Positions 58,606 through 64,000 of a stretch of 64,000 nucleotides of DNA are shown piece after piece. The stretch covers positions 1,116,001-1,180,000 of the forward strand of contig CAJVGD010000001.1 of NCBI GenBank assembly GCA_910890315.1, in the 5' to 3' direction. The number at the start of each line of letters is the position of its first letter. Within the stretch, counting starts at the first letter, position 1. The DNA is from Serendipita indica DSM 11827. Lineage: Eukaryota; Basidiomycota; Agaricomycetes; Sebacinales; Serendipitaceae. The notes under the pieces are model-generated. The model saw nothing but the letters and a program-made list of their open reading frames with translations. It ran no database searches and had not been told where the DNA came from. A program made the translations under genes and the position numbers.

Positions 58606-59668
58606 ATGATGAATTTCAATCAAGAGCAGATCTGTAGGTTTCATACTATTATTTCGAATCGTCTTATTGACGTATGGTGCGCAGATCCCGACACCGTAAC
58701 GGAGCCTGGCGTCGACTCCCAGACGTACATGAACGACTGGGAGCTTTACGAAGCACTCTTCGCCTCCTGTGGTACTTCATTGCCTGCGGAAATCGAGCTC
58801 CTTACCAGCCCTCCCATTTCGACCACGTCGGATGGCGACTGGGAGACGTGGCTCGCTCCAGACGCCCTCGAGGGCCATCCTTGTTTCAGCCAGCAATCCA
58901 CAGTGTCATCGGGGAGTCAATATCCTATCGACTCCTTCCATGTCGTCAGCGGCTACACGGAGGGCTCGCAGGCCGAAGACGTCACCTCGCCCACGTCGAC
59001 AGATGACTCTATTCTAGAGTCGCTCTTCCAACCTTCTTTGGCAAGCGCCTCCCAGTCTCCTTGTGAGTCTCCTTGTGAGTCTCCGTCCCCGTTGTCCAGC
59101 ACCGGCCAAGAGGTCCACACTGTGTATAATGCTCTACTCCTATCGGTAGCCCATGATACTCATCTATTTGGGGCTGTCTCGAACGTTATTGAGGCTATCG
59201 GGCGGCACTATTGGCCTGACAAGAAAATGCTCCGGGAGCTCATGCCGCCTAACCATCGTGGCAAATATTGCTGCGCCTTTCCAGACTGTCAATGGCATGA
59301 GAAGGGATGGAAAAGGGCAGACCGTGGAGAGTCGCACCTCCTAAAGGAGCACTTCCGGCTCATCCAGTATTCGTGCCCCCACGATGGATGGTGAGTAATT
59401 TGTCTAGCTTTCGAATGTTCCCTCTGACTTTATCTATCAAGCGATCGTGTCTACAAGTGGCCGCACGATCTCGCCACCCACCGCCGCAAGGCGCACCCGG
59501 ATTGTGGCGATAGTCCTGCGCCGAAGTTTGTATGTCCCGAGTGGTGGGTCTAGTCTATTTACATTCACAAGCAACTGACTCTCTTGCAGTGAGCAAGAAT
59601 TTCCCAAACGTTTCAACCTCAACCGCCACGTTCGCAATGTCCACAAGGCGGCCCGCCGCAAGCATTAA
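58606..59668 (+). CDS. C2H2-like zinc-finger protein C
   Basis: Starts MMNFNQEQI. A possible 51-nt intron (58634-58684) starts GTAGGT and ends GCAG; as it is a multiple of three and open, retention would also be coding. The middle is acidic and Ser-rich and contains a short tandem repeat (CESPCESPSP, 59063-59092). Zinc part: YCCAFPDCQWHEKGWKRADR then ESHLLKEHFRLIQYSCPHDG; then CDRVYKWPHDLATHRRKAH; then the final finger CEQEFPKRFNLNRHVRNVH. Introns split the Cys codons at 59391 and near 59546, as in A and B. Ends KAARRKH. Possibly a transcription factor; target unknown. Confidence 0.76.
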
Positions 59669-59738
59669 GGTCGAAACGACGCAATTTTGATCGGTGGTAC
59701 TACATCTACGCAATCGCAGATGTCGTACCTTCGTTCAC

Positions 59739-59774
59739 TCCTAATTTCGGAATACAAGTCGCTCCGAATTAGGA
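59739..59774. repeat. Short imperfect inverted repeat
   Basis: TCCTAATTTCGGA at 59739-59751 and TCCGAATTAGGA at 59763-59774 pair with one bulged base, leaving an 11-nt loop. Confidence 0.7.
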
Positions 59775-59782
59775 CGAGCCTG

Positions 59783-59866
59783 TGCTTCGCAAAGATGGCA
59801 TACCCCCCTCCTCTTACTATCACAATTTCCATCTTTCTGCCTCTTTCCGGCCATCTTTGCGAAGCA
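59783..59866. repeat. 17-bp perfect inverted repeat with 50-nt loop
   Basis: TGCTTCGCAAAGATGGC at 59783-59799 and its exact reverse complement at 59850-59866. The loop is pyrimidine-rich. It lies 115 nt after the stop of finger gene C. It could be a 3' UTR hairpin or the trace of a small mobile element. Confidence 0.8.
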
Positions 59867-60025
59867 TATGCCATTTCTCGGACTCTGTATGCGTCAGGCG
59901 GCTTCGAAGGTTTACACTTGTCCTTGTCGTCTGCATTATGTTACTCTTTTGTATGTGATCGTATCTAGTTTTGCAATCTAGCCTCGCCTTGTCTCAGACA
60001 ACGCTCTCGACCTTGAACTCGACCA

Positions 60026-61421
60026 ATGCTACAACCTCGCGCCCGACTTCGTGGTCTCACCCAACGTCTCTGCTTGTCATCCTCTACCACTCGTCGATGT
60101 CTGTCATCAGTGGTGGACCATCCAAGAGTCGTGTTCAGCGGGATTCAACCCACTGGTGTCCCTCATGTACGTGTGTGCAGTCGAATTGCATGATCGACCG
60201 ACATATTATCCGTGTATCTGTAGCTCGGTAATTATTTCGGGGCGCTTTCACAATGGGTTGAAATGCAAAACTCGCCGGAACCTCAGACTTTGCTCTACTC
60301 CGTTGTTGGTCTGCATGCATTGACCATGCCACAAGATGCCAAGAAACTGCGGGAAGATCGTCTCAATACGCTTGCGAGCATCCTAGCGGTTGGCGTTGAC
60401 CCAAAGAAGGCGGTCCTTTTCTTCCAAGAGGACGTTGGTGATCAAAAAATCAGACCACAGCATCGTAACTGATAAAAAACAGGTTCCTCACCATGCAGAA
60501 CTCGCCTGGCTGCTCAATTGCATGGTAAACATTGGCCGACTAAAACGTATGACTACTTGGAAGGTTAGGACTCTCCAAGGATGTATTCCTTTCGATCTTA
60601 CTCTCTACCAGAGCAAGCTCCAAATTCAACAAAATCTCGACGTGGACACTGAGGTTGACGAGAGTGGCTTGAATCTGGGCCTCTTCACGTACCCGGTCCT
60701 TCAGGCCGCTGATGTCCTGCTTTATCGGTGAGTATTCCACTCTAGTATGTATGTAACTCACTGCGTGTCTAGTACGACGCACGTGCCTGTTGGTGAAGAT
60801 CAGCGTCAGCATCTGGAACTTGCCCGGGAACTAGCTCAAAAAGTGAACCGTGTCATGAAGACGGACTTCTTCCCTCTTCCCATGGCTGTCACTAGTACGT
60901 CACCCTTCTATGTTAGATCGTGCTAACGCTCTTTAGACCCTGCGAAGCGAATACTTGCGCTCCGAGGCAGCCCGCCTAAAAAGATGTCCAAGTCGGCTCC
61001 AGATGAACGCTCGCGCATTATGATCACGGATTCATCGGAATACATCCAGCACAAGATCAAGACCGCGGTCACGGACTCAGTAGACCCTGAGGCCATCGCA
61101 GATGAGTCTGTGCCCAACTTGGCGGACCTCAGTCCAGGAGTTGCCAACCTATACACAATCATGTCTTGTTGTACCGGTGAGGATACGTCTGACATTATAC
61201 CACGATATTATCGTCAAAGGTATGGGCGACTAAAGGCAGATGTCGCCGAGGCGATCAATGCCAAAATTGCGCCAATCAGAGCCGAATTTGAGCGTCTCAA
61301 GCGCCCAGAAAACGCGGGGTACCTGACACAGGTGGCTGCGGAAGGCCGCGAGCGCGCCTCAGAGATCGCTGAGAAGAACCTTTCACAAATCAAGGCCTTA
61401 CTAGGCATCCAACGAATATAG
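60026..61421 (+). CDS. MSW1: Mitochondrial tryptophanyl-tRNA synthetase
   Basis: Six exons give about 383 aa. The first 35 residues are rich in Arg, Leu and Ser without acidic residues ([16 protein letters not shown]), a mitochondrial targeting peptide. The class I synthetase core starts [20 protein letters not shown] (HIGH-type HLGN, across intron 1), with TTWKSKLQIQQ, a [13 protein letters not shown] segment and [15 protein letters not shown]. The KMSKS loop is present as [10 protein letters not shown]. The length and motifs match the bacterial-type TrpRS of mitochondria rather than the cytosolic enzyme. It charges mitochondrial tRNA-Trp. Introns lie at about 60167-60222, 60430-60482, 60562-60610, 60728-60770 and 60895-60938. 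Confidence 0.92.
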
Positions 61422-61562
61422 GTCGGATATCGCAATTCATACCGGTGAGCGATTCTAGAACAGTCCCGACTCTTTCTCTCGGCTAATGCCGCCAATTTTG
61501 TCAGCTCTTGAACTCTACCTCGTTCGACTCTCTACGCTTATTTGTATCTAGTGCAACTCAAT

Positions 61563-63550
61563 ATGGATATTGAGCAGTTTCGTTCGTCATCAGGTTCCTC
61601 GACACAATGAGTTGACAGCAATCAGATTTCGCAAAGCTGCCTATCAGGCGATTGATCATATTTGCGATTACTATTACTCGCTTGAAAAGCAATCAGTAGT
61701 TTCACAAGTAGAACCCGGGTACCTCTCGAAGCTACTCCCAGGTGCGTCTCCACTATTGCCTTGCAAATGATCATTCTCAAGCAAATCAAGACCATCCACC
61801 CGCTCAAGGCGAGTCGATGGAAGCCATCAGCGCCGACTTTCACAATCACATTTTACCGGGTCAGTTTATGAATTTCGCGGTTCGCTGTACTAGACTCTTC
61901 CCAAGGTATCACTCATTGGCAACATCCTTCGTTCTTCGCCTACTATCCATCCATTGCCTCGTTCGAGAGTATCTTGGGCGACCTTTATGCAGGCAGTATT
62001 TCAAATCCGGGTTTCAATGTATGTCGATCTTCATAATGTTGTGTCACTGACCTTTTATAGTGGGCATGCAGTCCGGCATCTACAGAGCTCGAAGCAATCG
62101 TAATGGACTGGTCTGCGAGGCTTCTCGGTTTGGACGAGAAGTTTCTAACGGCATCGGGCAAAGGCGGAGGTGTTTTGCAGGTACACTGCTCCTGAAAGGC
62201 TCTTTGACTCAAGTTTTGATCATATCCAGACAACTGCATCAGATGCTGCTCTACTTGCGACAGTAGTTGCACGTACAAACTACACAAAACTTCATCCAGG
62301 TGTGGCAATGGAGAAACTTGTCATCTACGGTACTACGCAAACACATTCCCTTGGAGCCAAGGCTGCTCTTATCTTGGGTGTCCACTTTCGTGCGTTAGAG
62401 GTCAAAGCAGAAGACAACTTTTCGCTTCGTGGGTCAACTCTCCAAGCCGCACTCGATGAAGACCGAGAGAAGGGACTTCATCCATATATCTTGAGTACCC
62501 CGGATGCTTGTCGTAAGAAGTCACCCCTGAATTCCTTCTAGTTGCCACTGTCGGAACTACATCGTCTGGAGCTGTGGACAATATCGATGAGATTGGAGGC
62601 GTTTGTCAGTTGTGACTCCACACCGTTGATGAGTGCTCACGTATTTAGTGACCGCCGAACCGTCTATCTGGCTTCACGTTGATGCCGCATGGGCAGGCGT
62701 TGCATTCGCACTCCCAGAATATCGCCAAACCGGTCGCCTTGACGCGATTAACAAGTACGCTCACTCCTTTTGTACCAACTTTCACAAGGTATCACATCTC
62801 CCTGTTTCTCAGTGACGACTGACGCTTGGATGGAGTGGGGACTCGTGGCATTTGATTGCTCCACATTCTGGGTAAAGGACCGTGTCCTCCTCACTGATTC
62901 CCTAGATGTGACGCCAGAGTTCCTGCGAACGCATCATGGTGACTCTGGTGAGACACGTCGCGCGACCTACCTTCAAAAGCTGATGTTTTAATAGGCATGG
63001 TCATAGATTATCGTAATTGGCATCTCTCTCTTGGCCGAAAGTTCCGTTCACTCAAGCTCTGGTTTGTACTTCGAGCGTTTGGAGTCGAAGGCTTCCGAAA
63101 GCACCTCCGAAATGTCAGTGACGCGTGTGGACGGGCCCTGTCACGGTTTGCTCCATCTGCTCATCGCTCTGCTTGATATATTCTCGCTCACACTTGATCA
63201 AGGGTATTGATAATGCCAACGCGCTTGCAGAGCGCGTCAAGCAGTCAGACGTCTTCGAACTGGCCACCCCGCCGACGCTTTCACTGGTCGTATTCCGAAT
63301 AGCCCCTCAAGCTCTCGTTGGCAAGAAAACGCCAAGTGATACCTCCATAGGTGCCGAGTTGAATACTCTAAACCTCAAGCTACATGAAAAGACCACATCT
63401 GACCTCTTTCTAACGAGGACAGACCTTGGGGGTGATATTTGCCTAAGGATGTCAGTTGGAGGATTAAGGACGGAGAAGAGACATGTATTACATGCATTCG
63501 ACGTGTTGGAGAAGGCGGCAAAGGACATATTGAAAGACAGTTCGACGTAG
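61563..63550 (+). CDS. Aromatic-L-amino-acid decarboxylase (group II, PLP)
   Basis: About eleven exons. MDIEQ joins, over a 47-nt intron, [20 protein letters not shown], the typical AADC start. Then [62 protein letters not shown] (PLP binding), [10 protein letters not shown] (aspartate pairing with the PLP nitrogen) and [15 protein letters not shown] with the PLP lysine. All catalytic features are present. It should decarboxylate Trp, Tyr or L-DOPA-like amino acids; fungal members include Trp decarboxylases. The typical catalytic-loop Tyr region after [17 protein letters not shown] is present only in part, so substrate and reaction type stay open. No methyltransferase, kinase or P450 sits beside it, so a biosynthetic cluster is not indicated. 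Confidence 0.88.
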
Positions 63551-63591
63551 ATTGATTTGTACCTTAGCCACACGAGCCATTGTCCGACAAT

Positions 63592-64000
63592 ATGGCGAGC
63601 GTGTCTGTAAATACACTTCAGAAGAATCTGGAAGCAGCTACTCGAAAGTACCAAGACTTGCAAGATGATCTATCCAAAGCAGTCGAGGCTCGGGAACGAC
63701 TAGCAGCACAGCAGGTGGAAAGTGAGAACGTTAAGAAAGTGGAGTAGTTACGCTTGCTTTACTTCAAATGTTTATGGATTCCATATCAGGAATTTGCGGG
63801 GTTGAAGCCCGAAAATACCGTATACAAGCTCATCGGTCCCATCCTAATCCCTCAGGATCAATCAGAGGCGAAATCAAACGTCGAGAAAAGACTGGATTTC
63901 ATTACTGCGGAACTGTATGTATTTAAAATTGACTGATGAGACGCTTCTCATGGTTTTCAGGAAGCGAGTAGAGAATCAGATCACGGAAATCGGGGAACAG
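63592..64000 (+). CDS. YKE2: Prefoldin subunit 6 (3' partial)
   Basis: Starts MASVSVNTLQKNLEATRKYQ, a helix with heptad pattern. After an intron (63743-63792) comes EFAGLKPENTVYKLIGPILI, the beta-hairpin typical of beta-type prefoldins. A second intron (63916-63959) leads to the C-terminal helix KRVENQITEIGEQ, where the window ends. Prefoldin is a six-subunit chaperone that passes new actin and tubulin to the chaperonin CCT. The neighbouring decarboxylase ends 41 nt upstream in the same direction, so the promoter must be very short or overlap that gene's 3' end. Confidence 0.9.

Larger units (their letters stand above)
59669..60025. other. Intergenic region with two inverted repeats
   Basis: About 360 nt between finger gene C and the TrpRS gene. 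It carries the two hairpin-forming repeats listed separately and otherwise no gene. Confidence 0.5.

Noticed and set aside
60026-63550. Tryptophan-derived metabolite cluster (TrpRS next to aromatic decarboxylase)
   Set aside because: The TrpRS has a mitochondrial targeting peptide and is a housekeeping enzyme; adjacency to the decarboxylase is most simply chance.

Overview
This is nuclear DNA of a filamentous basidiomycete, most likely an Agaricomycete. Genes sit 0.05 to 1 kb apart on both strands. Almost all are split by many 42-65 nt GT-AG introns. The content is typical of mushroom-forming fungi: an F-box gene of the Agaricomycete type, class V myosin, P450, YTH, VWA and decayed STAND/TPR genes. 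A placement near Rhizoctonia/Ceratobasidium is only an impression. No rRNA, tRNA, CRISPR array or intact transposon was recognised. Exon borders were worked out by hand from splice consensus, frame and family conservation, so intron positions are predictions.

Layout. 0-16 kb: J-like protein (5' cut by the window), membrane protein, F-box protein, OTU protease, class V myosin (15 exons, 1611 aa), Csm3/Swi3 replication-fork protein, protein N-terminal methyltransferase, C2H2-like protein. 15-29 kb: NAD-binding epimerase-like protein, a protein ending in a degenerate J motif, Erv46, CorA-like protein, NDK-like pseudoenzyme, Gem1/Miro, Tma23-like protein. 29-45 kb: large YTH+RRM protein, VWA protein, P450, Red1/ZFC3H1-type zinc-finger protein, Cdc6. 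45-55 kb: single-pass membrane protein, gelsolin-family protein, decayed TPR/STAND pseudogene, HAD phosphatase-like protein, GPI-anchored repeat protein, EED-like WD40 protein. 55-64 kb: three tandem C2H2-like genes, mitochondrial TrpRS, aromatic amino acid decarboxylase, prefoldin subunit 6 (3' cut by the window).

Most genes are unrelated housekeeping or regulatory genes rather than a pathway cluster. The main functional link is a YTH protein (Mmi1-like by analogy) within about 5 kb of a Red1-type zinc-finger protein; in fission yeast the two act together in nuclear RNA elimination. Other notable points are a YTH domain split by a roughly 300-residue insertion, an NDK fold with Gly where the catalytic His should be, a CorA-type protein without GMN, a 51-nt divergent start arrangement for OTU/myosin, a possible PRC2 subunit (EED), and a structured double inverted repeat downstream of the zinc-finger array. 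I did not find a convincing wholly new multi-gene system.
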